Shown here piece by piece: positions 8,649-18,272 of a DNA stretch of 64,000 nt. Position 1 is the first letter of the stretch. The number at the start of each line of letters is the position of its first letter. The notes below the pieces were generated by a model, which was given only the letters and a program-made list of their open reading frames with translations, made no database searches and had not been told where the DNA came from. The position numbers and the translations under genes are program-made. The stretch is from Calothrix sp. PCC 7103 (GTDB lineage: Bacteria; Cyanobacteriota; Cyanobacteriia; Cyanobacteriales; Nostocaceae). The stretch covers positions 353,534-417,533 of the forward strand of contig NZ_KB217483.1 in assembly GCF_000331305.1 (NCBI RefSeq), read 5' to 3'.

Positions 8649-10169
8649 ATGATGACACAAAATCAAGGCTTTGAAGTGATTAGCGACTCACCAGCGTCAG
8701 GAGAGGTCAATTTAGAGCAGTATGTTGGTCGAACTTATGTACTGTACAAATATGCTGAAGCTTCAAGAAAACTGCAACGAGGTACCATAAATATTCTTGA
8801 GGTTTCTTTCTACTTGAAAGAGCAAAAGCGCGTGCTGAAGAGAAAAGAGTATAACAAAGTAGTTGTATCTCTGGATTTGGAAGGAGAGGACAAGAAGTAT
8901 GTAAAAGTTGGTAACACATTCGCTGGCTTTGACCCATTAGATTTAGCTTTAGTTGAACCTGACACAATATTTCTGCTTGCTAAAAATAGCAAAAAGTACC
9001 AACCAGTAATTGAGCAACTTAAAAACGAGACTAATATTACTCAAAAAAGAGTACGCGACTTAATCAACGATTATCGTAAACCTCAGAAACAAGAAACCTC
9101 GGATGACAATAATTCGGATACCGATAAAAAAGATGTTAGTGTTTGGCGCCGTAATAAATCAGGCAAGAGATATTGCCAAATTGGATCTATCCACGAAGAA
9201 GATGAGTTTACAGGTGTGACTATACAAAGAATCGTTAAAGAAAAAGGCGTACTTCCTCAAACTGTAGTTAGGAACGCTATGTCACTGGTTGAAGCTTGCT
9301 CTTCAGGACAGTTGGTATGGGTCAATAATTCTCAAGAGTTAAATAATGATACCCTAAAAAGTTTCTTTGAGATTAAAGAAATTAATACTCTAACCAGTGT
9401 TGAGGCGCCCAACTGTAGTTCTCCTTGCATCGATTCTGAATCTCAATTACCTAAAAATGAAGAACTAAACGAAACCAGGGAGCTTGATGCCCAACAAGAG
9501 AGCAGAGAGACAAGTAGTTCTTGTGATTCGACCCATACAGAAAATTTACACCCATACTCAATAGAGTCGAGTGTAAATTCAAACCTGACTTTAAGCGAGG
9601 AAGATCAAAGTAGTGAAGGTCTTAGCACTTCTGCAACTCCCAGTGAGCTTACTGAAGTAGCATTAAAATCAGAAGTTAGCGACGATGTTAATAACTCGGC
9701 TATTAGTGAGTCAACAGTTGACAATTCCCAAATGAGTGAGTTGGTGGTAGTACCCCAAAGTGAGGCAGATTCGGAATTAGAGAAAGAAGCAGCAATAATT
9801 GCTGAATACTTATCTGATGTTGAAACATGGGGAGAAGTAGCTTCGGTAATGCAAAATTGCCCAAGTGATTTGAAATCATCATCTTGGCAATTACTTTCAG
9901 AGGAGCAAAAAGCGCGGATACATAAACTCAAACACGAATTTGAGATTAGTGATACTTTTGTTGCAACTTATAAAGAAGTATCTGATATTTCATCAAATTA
10001 TGAGAACGAGAATAGCTTAAAAGTTGGAGATAAAGTCATGTGGGACAACTGTTCTCCACACCTACAAAGTTGGCAACCTTTTCTTATTTGTAGAATAGAC
10101 GGAGATAAAGCAAAACTAGATTATTATGCCAATCTTGTACCTTTGACAGAATTATCTCTTGCTCATTAG
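8649..10169 (+). CDS. Plasmid protein with WRR-RYCQ domain, paralogue of the 60.5-kb gene
   Basis: A 506-aa soluble protein starting at ATG 8649 after GGGAG. The N-terminal 150 residues are mixed alpha/beta. A conserved block at about 164-215 (VWRRNKSGKRYCQ, then FTGVTIQR, then PQTVVRNAM) recurs in the gene at 60535-61722, so the two are distant paralogues. The centre (about 240-370) is Ser/Glu-rich and probably disordered. The C-terminus contains a small beta domain (VGDKVMWDNC). No enzymatic motif is recognised. The family appears to be plasmid-associated; the function is unknown. It lies between the secretion genes and the transglycosylase gene. Confidence 0.65.
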   Translation: MMTQNQGFEVISDSPASGEVNLEQYVGRTYVLYKYAEASRKLQRGTINILEVSFYLKEQKRVLKRKEYNKVVVSLDLEGEDKKYVKVGNTFAGFDPLDLALVEPDTIFLLAKNSKKYQPVIEQLKNETNITQKRVRDLINDYRKPQKQETSDDNNSDTDKKDVSVWRRNKSGKRYCQIGSIHEEDEFTGVTIQRIVKEKGVLPQTVVRNAMSLVEACSSGQLVWVNNSQELNNDTLKSFFEIKEINTLTSVEAPNCSSPCIDSESQLPKNEELNETRELDAQQESRETSSSCDSTHTENLHPYSIESSVNSNLTLSEEDQSSEGLSTSATPSELTEVALKSEVSDDVNNSAISESTVDNSQMSELVVVPQSEADSELEKEAAIIAEYLSDVETWGEVASVMQNCPSDLKSSSWQLLSEEQKARIHKLKHEFEISDTFVATYKEVSDISSNYENENSLKVGDKVMWDNCSPHLQSWQPFLICRIDGDKAKLDYYANLVPLTELSLAH

Positions 10170-10329
10170 TGTAATGAAGTAGCTGGTCATCTTTGTACTC
10201 AAATCGGAATTATTACTGTCTGTGCTTAAAAATATGACTCTAAAATAGAAGATTTTACGACTCCAGTCGAGTACAAAGTCGAATAGGACTCATCGATAAT
10301 TTTGTATAAACCCACTCGATTATAGGTTT

Positions 10330-12171
10330 ATGAAAATTTTTCGATTCTTGAAGCTATTATTAGTCTCTGTGAGTTTGGTGCTTATCGTTTGGATTAAACC
10401 TTGGCATTTAATTTTATCGAATGCCCAGGTTTCCTCAAAGCCAAAGAACGATTTACCAACTCGCTTACTAGGCACCTCAACAACTACCAATACTCTTTTA
10501 CCAGATTGGAGCCGAATATCATTTAGTACAATGCCTGTCATTGGAGAAAGCGGTTCAATTAATGTTGATGGAATAGAGCGCTCGTTCGCTCAAGGAGATA
10601 CACCAGATAAATATTTAACATTGGGTGATATTGATGAAGCGCTGCAACCGGATTTGTTAAGTTTAAATACAATTGCTCAAACACTTAACTATCCTGATTT
10701 AGAGACATTTACTCTAGATAGTTTCCCACTGTTAGGACAGCAGACTCTTCAAGAATTAATAAATTTTGTACCGTCTTTAGGGCAAACAAAAGCAGCAGAA
10801 GTTCCACCAATTGCCAAACTATTACAAACAAAGTCTCCTCAAACAAACCTAGATAGACCACTAAGAGAAATTGTGGCACCTAATTCAACATTAGGAGAAT
10901 TGAAGCTGAACCAAATTAATTTATCATCGTATACTGTTGGTGATATCCCAGATATAGATACAGTACAGTTATCAAATTTTACTGGTTGGCAGAATACCCT
11001 AATTAAAGACGTTCCTTTACTAAACTCTTTACCTTTGGCTTCATTCCCCATTGGAATAACGTCGTCTGGTAACACCGTTGCTAGAATAGATTTTATATGG
11101 GGTAAGGCAGAAAAACGGCGCCTGCGTACTGTTTCTGGCTCGGATGTTGAAGGGTTTGCTGTTCCTTGTTCTGGGCAAAGCTGTCCTTATATTGAACTCG
11201 ACGATTTGGAAAATTCAGGGCGTAATATTAGGGGAGAATTTGAAGGACGTTCGTGGATAAGTGGCAAATATCAAAAAGTAAAAGGTGGGTGGGGTTGTTT
11301 GAAAGGGGTGAATGGTGGTAAGGAACCAACGGGAAGATTACCTTTCGGTAGTGCTTTCAAAGTAGTGGTAATGGAGCCAGACGAGAAAACAGATACCGTT
11401 GACACTGCTTTATTCTTCCGCTTTAAGAATATTTGCGGCGCCACTCCTTACTTCATTGGTCCAGTTCCATTTATGACATACAGGGTAAATGCACCAATCT
11501 TTATTGGCGCTTACAACAGTACTGCTCCTACTAGTACTCAAGTACGTACCCAAAAGAGCAACATCAAAACTGGCGCCTCGTTTAAAAGTGCTTCTAACTC
11601 AGCTAAATTAGAAGTTACACAAACTATTCCTCAAAACAATTGTGAACCAACAGAAACAACTCAAGGAGTTAACTTGGCAGCGCTGGGTAAATCAATCAGC
11701 GAACAAGAAAGTAGCGATGGAGATTACAACTCGGTCGGAGCTTACACTTGTGTAGATGGGGAGGCTAATTGTGGTGTTGCGTTGGGCAAGCACCAAATTA
11801 TGAGTTACGGCTCCGACGTGCGGGAACAAATATCCCATTTTGTTGGTGGTGAAGAGTTTTTAGCTAAATTATCCCAAGGGTATCAACCATCAGGGACTGA
11901 ATTATTTCAATTTTTCCCTCCCGAAGCTCAAGATGCAGTATTCAAAACTCGTATAGCTTCGTCTGTAAATTCGACATCCCAAGAAATTGACCCAACAACT
12001 AAAAAGGCTTTCTCTGGAGAGCGATTGGTTGAGCGAGTAACTCAGAAATACTTTGGTGGAGATTCTTCAGTTGTTGACAGCAATGCAAAAGATATTTTTG
12101 GCAGGATGTCGCTAAAGAATTATGGTAACGATGTTTTAGAACGTTACAAACAGATTGCATTTGAGTGTTAA
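10330..12171 (+). CDS. VirB1-like lytic transglycosylase with a long N-terminal extension
   Basis: A 613-aa exported protein. The N-terminus (1-30) is a signal or anchor sequence. Residues about 30-250 contain repeated motifs with PDLxxLNTIAQ and GxLKLNQINLSSYTVGDI, as in repeated structural modules. Residues 250-400 form a separate beta-rich, Cys-containing domain. The C-terminal 170 aa look like a lysozyme/SLT fold: LGKSISEQESSDGDYNSVG gives the catalytic Glu, followed by CGVALGKHQIM, the usual GxxxGxxQxM motif. Such enzymes open peptidoglycan so that the conjugation channel can be assembled. Its stop overlaps the lipoprotein gene region that follows. The N-terminal extension is unusual for VirB1. 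Confidence 0.75.
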   Translation: MKIFRFLKLLLVSVSLVLIVWIKPWHLILSNAQVSSKPKNDLPTRLLGTSTTTNTLLPDWSRISFSTMPVIGESGSINVDGIERSFAQGDTPDKYLTLGDIDEALQPDLLSLNTIAQTLNYPDLETFTLDSFPLLGQQTLQELINFVPSLGQTKAAEVPPIAKLLQTKSPQTNLDRPLREIVAPNSTLGELKLNQINLSSYTVGDIPDIDTVQLSNFTGWQNTLIKDVPLLNSLPLASFPIGITSSGNTVARIDFIWGKAEKRRLRTVSGSDVEGFAVPCSGQSCPYIELDDLENSGRNIRGEFEGRSWISGKYQKVKGGWGCLKGVNGGKEPTGRLPFGSAFKVVVMEPDEKTDTVDTALFFRFKNICGATPYFIGPVPFMTYRVNAPIFIGAYNSTAPTSTQVRTQKSNIKTGASFKSASNSAKLEVTQTIPQNNCEPTETTQGVNLAALGKSISEQESSDGDYNSVGAYTCVDGEANCGVALGKHQIMSYGSDVREQISHFVGGEEFLAKLSQGYQPSGTELFQFFPPEAQDAVFKTRIASSVNSTSQEIDPTTKKAFSGERLVERVTQKYFGGDSSVVDSNAKDIFGRMSLKNYGNDVLERYKQIAFEC

Positions 12172-12176
12172 CTATT

Positions 12177-12731
12177 ATGAAACTAGATTCTGCTGTTTCG
12201 ATAAAAGTAGTGCGTTTATTGCGCTACTTTCACTTAGCTTTAGGATTTTCTTTACTGATAACAAGCTTATTCCTTAGCGGTTGCAGTAACGCTACGGAGG
12301 GGACTTTTTTAAATTGGCGTAATGCTGATACTGTTCCCAAATCAATACTTTTCTTAGCTGCTCAAAATACAAATTTACCATCTACTCAAATCAGTGCAGC
12401 TAAAATAGCTGTTATTCCAACACAAGGAAATAATCATTTGTATATCTTCAACTTCAATTCTCCCGGTTTATGCGGGGAGCTTGGATGCTTATATGCTGGA
12501 TATTCGAGTAATGCTCAAGGTCTAAAGCAAGTGCTTAACTTTTACTTACAGCCGAACGTCTTACCTGGTAAGCATTTAATCACCTCAAGGAGCAATAATT
12601 CAAGCGAAACTTCAGGTTTACCTTGTTTAGATGTTCAACAAGTTGTAAACAATACTACTTTACAAAAGTTAACTTATTGCTTTGATGGCAGTGATTACCA
12701 ACCTGTTGAAAATACTTTGATTAAAATATGA
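12177..12731 (+). CDS. Lipoprotein of the conjugation cluster
   Basis: ATG 12177 was chosen over the in-frame GTG 12165. It gives 184 aa with a basic N-terminus, a hydrophobic helix and a lipobox LFLSGC near residue 34, the hallmark of a lipid-anchored protein. The mature domain is Asn/Ser-rich with several Cys residues (CGELGC, CLDVQQ, CFDG) that may form disulfides. It is packed between the transglycosylase and VirD4 genes, six bases before the latter. A VirB7-like role at the outer-membrane pore is possible, although it is larger than typical VirB7. No homology is claimed. Confidence 0.6.
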   Translation: MKLDSAVSIKVVRLLRYFHLALGFSLLITSLFLSGCSNATEGTFLNWRNADTVPKSILFLAAQNTNLPSTQISAAKIAVIPTQGNNHLYIFNFNSPGLCGELGCLYAGYSSNAQGLKQVLNFYLQPNVLPGKHLITSRSNNSSETSGLPCLDVQQVVNNTTLQKLTYCFDGSDYQPVENTLIKI

Positions 12732-12737
12732 GCGCAA

Positions 12738-14537
12738 ATGAAACAGCCAAAATTACACAGCAGTCAAGTTGTAACTCAGCAAGCAATTCCCTACAAATCA
12801 AGTATTGATATTCAAGGATTGTTTAAAACATTTATAAATCCAGAAGCATTGGTAATGCTGGGTAGTTTGGTATTTCTGATTGTGTTGAGCCAACTTGGAA
12901 ATGGTAAGAAAGGCAAGATTTCTACGGGAAGACTTGTAGGACGCAAAGAAAAAGTAGCAGCAACAATCACTGCCTTAAAACAAATTCGAGAACGTAAGCA
13001 TAATAGAGTTTGCTTTTGGTGTGGTTCTCCCCGCTACTGGTTTTCTGGAAAGTTTATGGAAACAGGCGCCCGAATTCAAACATTTTTCGGCGCCTCACCT
13101 ACGGTTTGGATTCCTCATGCCGAACGTTCGACTCTTGTATTAGGCGCCCCAGGTTCAGGAAAAACTTTCGGCACGATTGACCGTATGGCTGAAAGTTGCA
13201 TGATACAAGGGTTTCCTTTAATTGTTTACGATAAAAAAGGCGACCAAATGAAGTTACTGGCGCCGCTTGCAGCTAGATACGGGTATGATGTGCGAATATT
13301 TGCTCCTGGTGAACCATATAGTGAGATAATCAATCCTCTCGATTTTATGGAAAATCAAGAGGATGCAGTGACAGCAGCACAAATTGCACAAGTGATTAAT
13401 GCGAACGCAGGTGGTAGTGGTAGAAGTGATGAGTTTTTTTCTAAAGCCGCTGACTTACTCGCAAAAGCCTTAATTCAGTTGGCTAAAAGCAGTGATTGTC
13501 CAGATTTAGCAACAGTTTATTGCATCCAGTCGATTGATGAATTTACCAACAAACTGCAAAGTGCTGTAACTGCAGGACAAGTGTCCCGCTGGGTTGCAGC
13601 TTCGTTTCAACAATATCTTAAAGCCAGAGACAGCGAAAAAACGATAGCTAGTATCGACACAACGACTGTGGGAATATTTTCTGGTTTTATTCAGCGTTCT
13701 TTACTTCCCAGCTTTATTGGTAAAAGTACTATACCTACCAAGCTGTCAGGGCGTCAGATGCTGATTTTTAAATTAGATGACCCCAGACGCGATGTAGTTG
13801 GACCATTGCTAGCTGCTGCTCTACACATGACAATCGTTAGTAACTTATCTACACCACGCACTGACCCAATTGGAATTTTCATCGATGAGTTACCGTCACT
13901 GTACCTAAAAGCACTGCCCCAATGGATTAATGAATACAGAAGTAACGGCGCCTGTTTTGTGTTGGGTGTTCAATCACTCGAACAGCTAGCCAACGCATAC
14001 GGTGAGAACTTAGCTGCTGCAATTACTAGCGCCTGTAGTACAAAAATTTTATATAACCCTGCCAATTATTCTACTGCGGAAAAATTTTCTCAGTCTTTCG
14101 GAAACAAGGACATCATCGTTAAAAATAAATCTATTAGCAATTCTAAAGATGGGCAAACTTTGACGATTACAGATAACTTGCAAGCAATGCCCATTATTAC
14201 TCCAGACGAAATTATGCGCTTTCCTCAAGGTAAGTGTGTTATCACTAATCCTGGTTACACATCTAGCAATGAGGGTTCTATTCCTTACCCATTAACAATT
14301 CCCATTCCTCAATCAGACATCAATCGAATCACTAACAGTCAAGAACTTTGGGAACAGCAACTTTGCCCGCGACTAATTGCACGCTCCCCTCAAGTTGATA
14401 TCAATCAGTTGGATGCTGCAATTGATTTGAGAAAACACATTGCTTCCCAACTACTGCCACTAGATCAACCTTCTTCCACGAACAATCAAGCATCTGTTAT
14501 TGAATTAGTTACTCCATCATCCGAAGAAGCTTGGTAG
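12738..14537 (+). CDS. virD4: VirD4/TraG-type coupling ATPase
   Basis: A 599-aa coupling protein that links the relaxosome to the secretion channel. It has an N-terminal membrane segment (about residues 32-50), a CFWCG motif near 92-96, Walker A LGAPGSGKT at about 135-143, and Walker B IGIFIDELPSLY near 377-388. VLGVQSLEQLANAYG and a sensor-like AAITSACSTKILYNPANYSTAEKF follow, all typical of TraG/VirD4 with the RecA-like core. The C-terminal part is shorter and variable, as usual. It closes the plus-strand secretion cluster. It has only one hydrophobic segment, where many homologues have two. The identification is strong. Confidence 0.9.
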   Translation: MKQPKLHSSQVVTQQAIPYKSSIDIQGLFKTFINPEALVMLGSLVFLIVLSQLGNGKKGKISTGRLVGRKEKVAATITALKQIRERKHNRVCFWCGSPRYWFSGKFMETGARIQTFFGASPTVWIPHAERSTLVLGAPGSGKTFGTIDRMAESCMIQGFPLIVYDKKGDQMKLLAPLAARYGYDVRIFAPGEPYSEIINPLDFMENQEDAVTAAQIAQVINANAGGSGRSDEFFSKAADLLAKALIQLAKSSDCPDLATVYCIQSIDEFTNKLQSAVTAGQVSRWVAASFQQYLKARDSEKTIASIDTTTVGIFSGFIQRSLLPSFIGKSTIPTKLSGRQMLIFKLDDPRRDVVGPLLAAALHMTIVSNLSTPRTDPIGIFIDELPSLYLKALPQWINEYRSNGACFVLGVQSLEQLANAYGENLAAAITSACSTKILYNPANYSTAEKFSQSFGNKDIIVKNKSISNSKDGQTLTITDNLQAMPIITPDEIMRFPQGKCVITNPGYTSSNEGSIPYPLTIPIPQSDINRITNSQELWEQQLCPRLIARSPQVDINQLDAAIDLRKHIASQLLPLDQPSSTNNQASVIELVTPSSEEAW

Positions 14538-15338
14538 AGAAACCCAGAGCGATGTGTGAGTAAGTAGGCGCCTCATTTTTTTAAATATGCATTTACTATC
14601 AAGCTAGTTGCTGTTAGCTTCATTTGTTTTTCAAGAGTAAACATACAGCAAATATCCGAATGATTATAGATAATATAGAGTATTTTTATAACACATATAA
14701 ACGCATGTGAATGTTATTTTTTAAAATTTGTAAAGTTTGTATATTTTTAAGCTGGCTGACAAAGTTCAGTATAATCACACAAAATTTATTTTTTTAAGTC
14801 AAATAAATACATATCTTACATAGGCACTTAGATAATTATGCCTAAAGTATAGGTAGTATATTTTTTGTCGTGAGAATAATATTTGCACAGTAATTGCCGA
14901 AGCTCATAGCATAACCGACTTTGGTCGATTTAGGAAAGCGTTATATTAACATGCGTACAATTTTGACATGACATGTTAATTTGCTCTTTTGTCGTGTTGT
15001 ATATTGCAAATTTTTGTATAAATATCAACCCACTACGTATTGCAAAAGTTCTTGATTAGCCGCTGAAAGCGCGTTTTGAGTATGTCGAATCTTTTTAAAA
15101 TAAGTTATAAAGAGATGAAGTAGGTGGCAAACAACTTATTTACACTGTGAAGTTAATGACAACCATAGTCTTTTATGGTTGCTCCACACTATAAACGTCT
15201 AATAATTACTCCTTGCATTTGTGAAGTCCGCACGCTTTCTCCAAATTTTGACGAAATATATCCTCTAGAGATGGATATAGATGTCTAAAGCGTTATTGGA
15301 TTACCGCTCCGATATATCAATATTAACGGGTGAATCAC
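14538..15338. other. 800-bp AT-rich gap with inverted repeats
   Basis: No convincing ORF is present. A 9-bp perfect inverted repeat (ATTAACATG at 14945-14953 and CATGTTAAT at 14972-14980) and an 8-bp hairpin (CAACCATA at 15160-15167 and TATGGTTG at 15174-15181) were found by eye. One GGCGCC site lies near 14568. The gap lies between the coupling-protein gene and a small hypothetical gene. It may carry promoters or a binding site for the response regulator; that is speculation. Confidence 0.4.
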
Positions 15339-15644
15339 ATGCACAGACAGCACTTTTCTAAAAGTTATAGTGATGCTTCTCATTTAATGCATAGCAAGGA
15401 AAGAATCATCATTTGGCAACGATGTTTCCAAATAATTACTTACAGGTTTACGGATGGAGAGATTGCTTTGCCAACTCGTAAGATGGCTGCGATTGCTCAT
15501 AAATCAGAATTGTCAGGCAAGCAATATATGAAAAGTTTAGGAATAGAGCCAATCTCGGTTATTCTTCCAAATCATGTTGTTACAGATATGATTCCTATCC
15601 CATACGCATGTGATTTTTGGAAATATCGACGAGGAGTCGGGTAA
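15339..15644 (+). CDS. Small hypothetical protein, unknown
   Basis: The frame opens at GTG 15330, and ATG 15339 gives 101 aa. The product is basic, with many His, Ser and Arg residues, and has no signal peptide or membrane segment. A segment LPTRKMAAIAHKSELSGKQYMKSLGIEPISVILPNHVVTDM suggests a compact alpha/beta domain, but I recognise no family. It lies 180 bp before the response-regulator gene in the same direction. Coding status rests on length and position only. Confidence 0.35.
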   Translation: MHRQHFSKSYSDASHLMHSKERIIIWQRCFQIITYRFTDGEIALPTRKMAAIAHKSELSGKQYMKSLGIEPISVILPNHVVTDMIPIPYACDFWKYRRGVG

Positions 15645-15827
15645 AAGCAACCCCTGGACTAAATTAAGTCAACAGTTTTTGACTCAATATCTTTCACTCT
15701 TGAGTGGGGGGATAAGAAAAGAGTCTTAATACTTGGCATTACTTCTTATTATTTTATTCTCTCTCCTTGTCGCCTACTCCTCCGCTTCCCCACTTCTCGA
15801 CTCACTGTCTTTAAAAAGGATACAAAT

Positions 15828-16739
15828 ATGTCAGAACGACAAGAACATCAACACTTAGTTTCACCCTTACAACTTCTTTGCTTATATGTCAAAGCTTTAG
15901 AGCAAGAGGACTTGCAAACTGCTAATAAAATTTTTGGTATAATTTACTCAGATGGTCGATTGAAAGATGCTATTACAGAAATCAATATTGCTTATGAGAA
16001 AGAGAATTTAACATCACCTGTTTTAAAAGACGCTGAATTATTAACAGGTAAAATTCGACTGGTTATTATAGAAGGTAATTACATTATTCGCACAGGTATT
16101 CGCACAACACTGTCTGAGAACCCAGAGATAGAAGTTATTGGTGAAGCAACTTCTTATTTTGATGGTTTAACGCTTATACAGCAGCAACAACCAGATGTTG
16201 CAATTATAGATGCTGACTTACCAGATAAAAATGGCATTGAATTAACACGACAGTTACAACAAAGCAATTTGGATGTTAAATCAGTAATTTTGGCGAAATA
16301 CAACAACACAGAAACTGTTGTATCTGCTTTTACGGCAGGCGCCAATTCTTATTGCCTAAAAGACATCAAATATCATCATTTGCTTGAAGCTATCCGCGTT
16401 ACCCGAAGCGGTAAAAAATGGGTAGACCCTGTAGTTGGAGATATTATCTTAGATATAGCCCAAACTTGCCCATTAAGTGCAGTAACTCCTTTTGATATAG
16501 AAGCCAACATTAAATTTGTAGAAGAAGCAATTCAGTGTTGTGGTTTTACACAGAGAGAGGTAGAAGTATTAGGATGTGTTGTTGCAGGTAGTAAAAATGC
16601 AGAAATTGCTAAAAAACTTTACATTACAGTCGGTACTGTTAAAGCTCATATTACTAAACTTTATTCAAAGCTAGGCGCCAGTAACCGTACTCAAGCTTTA
16701 ATCCAGGCTATACGTTTTGGCATAATAGAATTGAAATAA
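15828..16739 (+). CDS. NarL/FixJ-type response regulator with an N-terminal extension
   Basis: A 303-aa two-domain regulator. A helical extension (1-75) precedes the receiver domain (about 76-195), which is followed by a LuxR-type HTH (about 236-300: FTQREVEVLGCVVAGSKNAEIAKKLYITVGTVKAHITKLYSKLG). The phosphoacceptor is probably Asp128 in AIIDADLPD, and CLKD carries the conserved Lys. The first acidic pocket is reduced to IIEGN, with one acidic residue rather than the usual DD pair, so phosphorylation may be altered. RBS AAAGGAT precedes ATG 15828. The extension contains SPLQLLCLYVKALEQED and is unlike standard NarL proteins. It may control transfer or maintenance genes on the plasmid. Confidence 0.85.
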   Translation: MSERQEHQHLVSPLQLLCLYVKALEQEDLQTANKIFGIIYSDGRLKDAITEINIAYEKENLTSPVLKDAELLTGKIRLVIIEGNYIIRTGIRTTLSENPEIEVIGEATSYFDGLTLIQQQQPDVAIIDADLPDKNGIELTRQLQQSNLDVKSVILAKYNNTETVVSAFTAGANSYCLKDIKYHHLLEAIRVTRSGKKWVDPVVGDIILDIAQTCPLSAVTPFDIEANIKFVEEAIQCCGFTQREVEVLGCVVAGSKNAEIAKKLYITVGTVKAHITKLYSKLGASNRTQALIQAIRFGIIELK

Positions 16740-16750
16740 TACTTATGAGG

Positions 16751-16776
16751 GGCGACAGCTTATTTAAATTGTCGCC
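16751..16776. terminator. Hairpin between convergent genes
   Basis: GGCGACA (16751-16757) and TGTCGCC (16770-16776) form a 7-bp stem with a 12-nt loop, followed by TACTTTT on the plus strand. It lies between the response-regulator gene (plus) and the relaxase gene (minus), so a bidirectional terminator is a natural reading. Confidence 0.65.
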
Positions 16777-16793
16777 TACTTTTAAGGATAATT

Positions 16794-17798
16794 TTAGCCA
16801 AGCTCGTTTTGAGAGTATTGCTGGCGCTGACTTCCAGAAGTTTTAAGCGTTGGTACTTTTCGCAAATGTTTATCTGGAGCCTGCGTACTTAAATTTAAGT
16901 TGCCAGGATGATTTTTGATTTGTTCAATCAATATATTCAATTCTGCTTCATCATAGTTTTCGCTGTTATTAATAACACGAAGTGCTAGTGCTTCTGAGTC
17001 ATTTTCCAAATTAATTCTGATACCTCGTGCTAAAAGTCCTTTAATTGTGCAGGCTTTTTTGTTTCGACCTAGTTTATTTGCTTGAAAAGCTATAGAGTCT
17101 ATTGAGTAGGAGATACCTTGTATTGCACCATCATTATCAACTTTGAATTGAGTTTCTATACCCCATAACTCAAGCTTCTCTAGAAATTGAGTTATCGACA
17201 TTGAGGGTTTAATCACAGCTTCTATCGCATCCTGAATTTTTTCCAATGCACTACAACTCGCTTTTTGGTTTCGTAAACATGAATCAAATTCTTCTTGTTC
17301 TCGTCGCATTCGTCGTTTCTGACCACAGTTTGGCGCCGCACGTTCTATTTCCCAAGAATATGGTACAGGTGTCAAATTAAACTCTGATTCCAAATTTCTT
17401 AAAACTTTCTCTAAACGCCGCTTATCGTACCAATCAGATACACACTTACCATCCATATTAATACGACTGGCGCCGATATGTATATGAAAGTGGTCACAGT
17501 CATCATGAGTAGCAGCAAAATATAAGTTTTTATCAAACCCCATACCATTCATAGTGCCTTTTACTATTTGTTGTAATTGATGTGTATCAGGTCTTTCAGA
17601 GCGTGCAAAGCTAATACTGATATGGCTTACAGGCGATTTTACTTCTGGGTTGAGTTGTCGAGTTGCTGTTAATTGTCTATAGAAATCTTGCGGAGTTTCT
17701 CCAGCAAGGTTAGTATAGAGAAGCTGTGCTTCTTCTTTTTCCAGAATGTATTTGGTCAGCCCAGCAAAATGTTTACCTTTCTTAATTTTCCCAATCAT
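16794..17798 (-). CDS. HUH relaxase (MOB family, Relaxase/MobA type)
   Basis: A 334-aa relaxase. The N-terminus MIGKIKKGKHFAGLTKYIL fits the usual relaxase start with an active-site Tyr in the first 20 residues. SHISISFARSE and then HDDCDHFHIHIGASRIN at about residues 97-113 give the metal-binding histidine triad of HUH relaxases, which nick oriT and stay covalently bound to DNA. The C-terminal half is helical and basic. RBS GGAAG precedes ATG 17798, and the start overlaps the MobC-like gene by 17 bp. It is shorter than relaxases with a fused primase or helicase. Confidence 0.88.
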   Translation of the reverse strand: MIGKIKKGKHFAGLTKYILEKEEAQLLYTNLAGETPQDFYRQLTATRQLNPEVKSPVSHISISFARSERPDTHQLQQIVKGTMNGMGFDKNLYFAATHDDCDHFHIHIGASRINMDGKCVSDWYDKRRLEKVLRNLESEFNLTPVPYSWEIERAAPNCGQKRRMRREQEEFDSCLRNQKASCSALEKIQDAIEAVIKPSMSITQFLEKLELWGIETQFKVDNDGAIQGISYSIDSIAFQANKLGRNKKACTIKGLLARGIRINLENDSEALALRVINNSENYDEAELNILIEQIKNHPGNLNLSTQAPDKHLRKVPTLKTSGSQRQQYSQNELG

Positions 17799-18162
17799 CG
17801 TTTTCTTCCAGTTGTTTATTTAAAGCTTTGGCGCCAACTATTAAATGCAATCGTATTTCAGAAATATTCTTCATCAATTCCTCAATCATGATAGGGTTAA
17901 TAGCTGGTGGCGCCGAACTATTACCCATAGCATTATTTTGGGTTTGAGCTATGTAATTAATATCTTCGGCAATCTTTAATAATTGCCAGTAGCACTGCCA
18001 GTTTACCTGTGGAATAGTTTTGATGCGACATTGTGCTATCCGGCGCCTGACTAACTCTGCTTTACTGATACCTAGAGAATCCGCGACTTGAACCAAAGAA
18101 TTATTCTGCTCTTTAGTTAGCAGCATTTCAAATCTTACCATTTTTTGTTTTGGTTTAGCTGG
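17782..18162 (-). CDS. mobC: MobC-like relaxosome accessory protein (ribbon-helix-helix)
   Basis: The frame extends to a GTG at 18216. ATG 18162 gives 126 aa starting MPAKPKQ, the more usual layout. The N-terminal part VRFEMLLTKEQNNSLVQVADSLGISKAELVRRRIAQ is a ribbon-helix-helix, and the following WQLLKIAEDINYIAQTQN is typical of MobC. It overlaps the relaxase gene by 17 bp. MobC proteins bind near oriT and help the relaxase open the DNA. The exact start is uncertain. Confidence 0.75.
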   Translation of the reverse strand, partial: PAKPKQKMVRFEMLLTKEQNNSLVQVADSLGISKAELVRRRIAQCRIKTIPQVNWQCYWQLLKIAEDINYIAQTQNNAMGNSSAPPAINPIMIEELMKNISEIRLHLIVGAKALNKQLEENDDWEN

Positions 18163-18272
18163 CATTTCGGGTCTTGGTCTTAATATTGAATAAACTTGAT
18201 TAAGTAGGCGATACACAGTTTTTAATTTGATTCATGTAAAACTCCTACTATTATAGGCTAGCTTAAAAATGA

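Noticed and set aside
14930-15000. TGACATGACATGTTAAT region as the end of a Tn7/CAST-like transposon
   Set aside because: Only one weakly similar end was seen. There is no transposase, no second end and no target duplication.
15160-15181. CAACCATA/TATGGTTG hairpin as a rho-independent terminator
   Set aside because: No T run follows on either strand, and no gene ends nearby.
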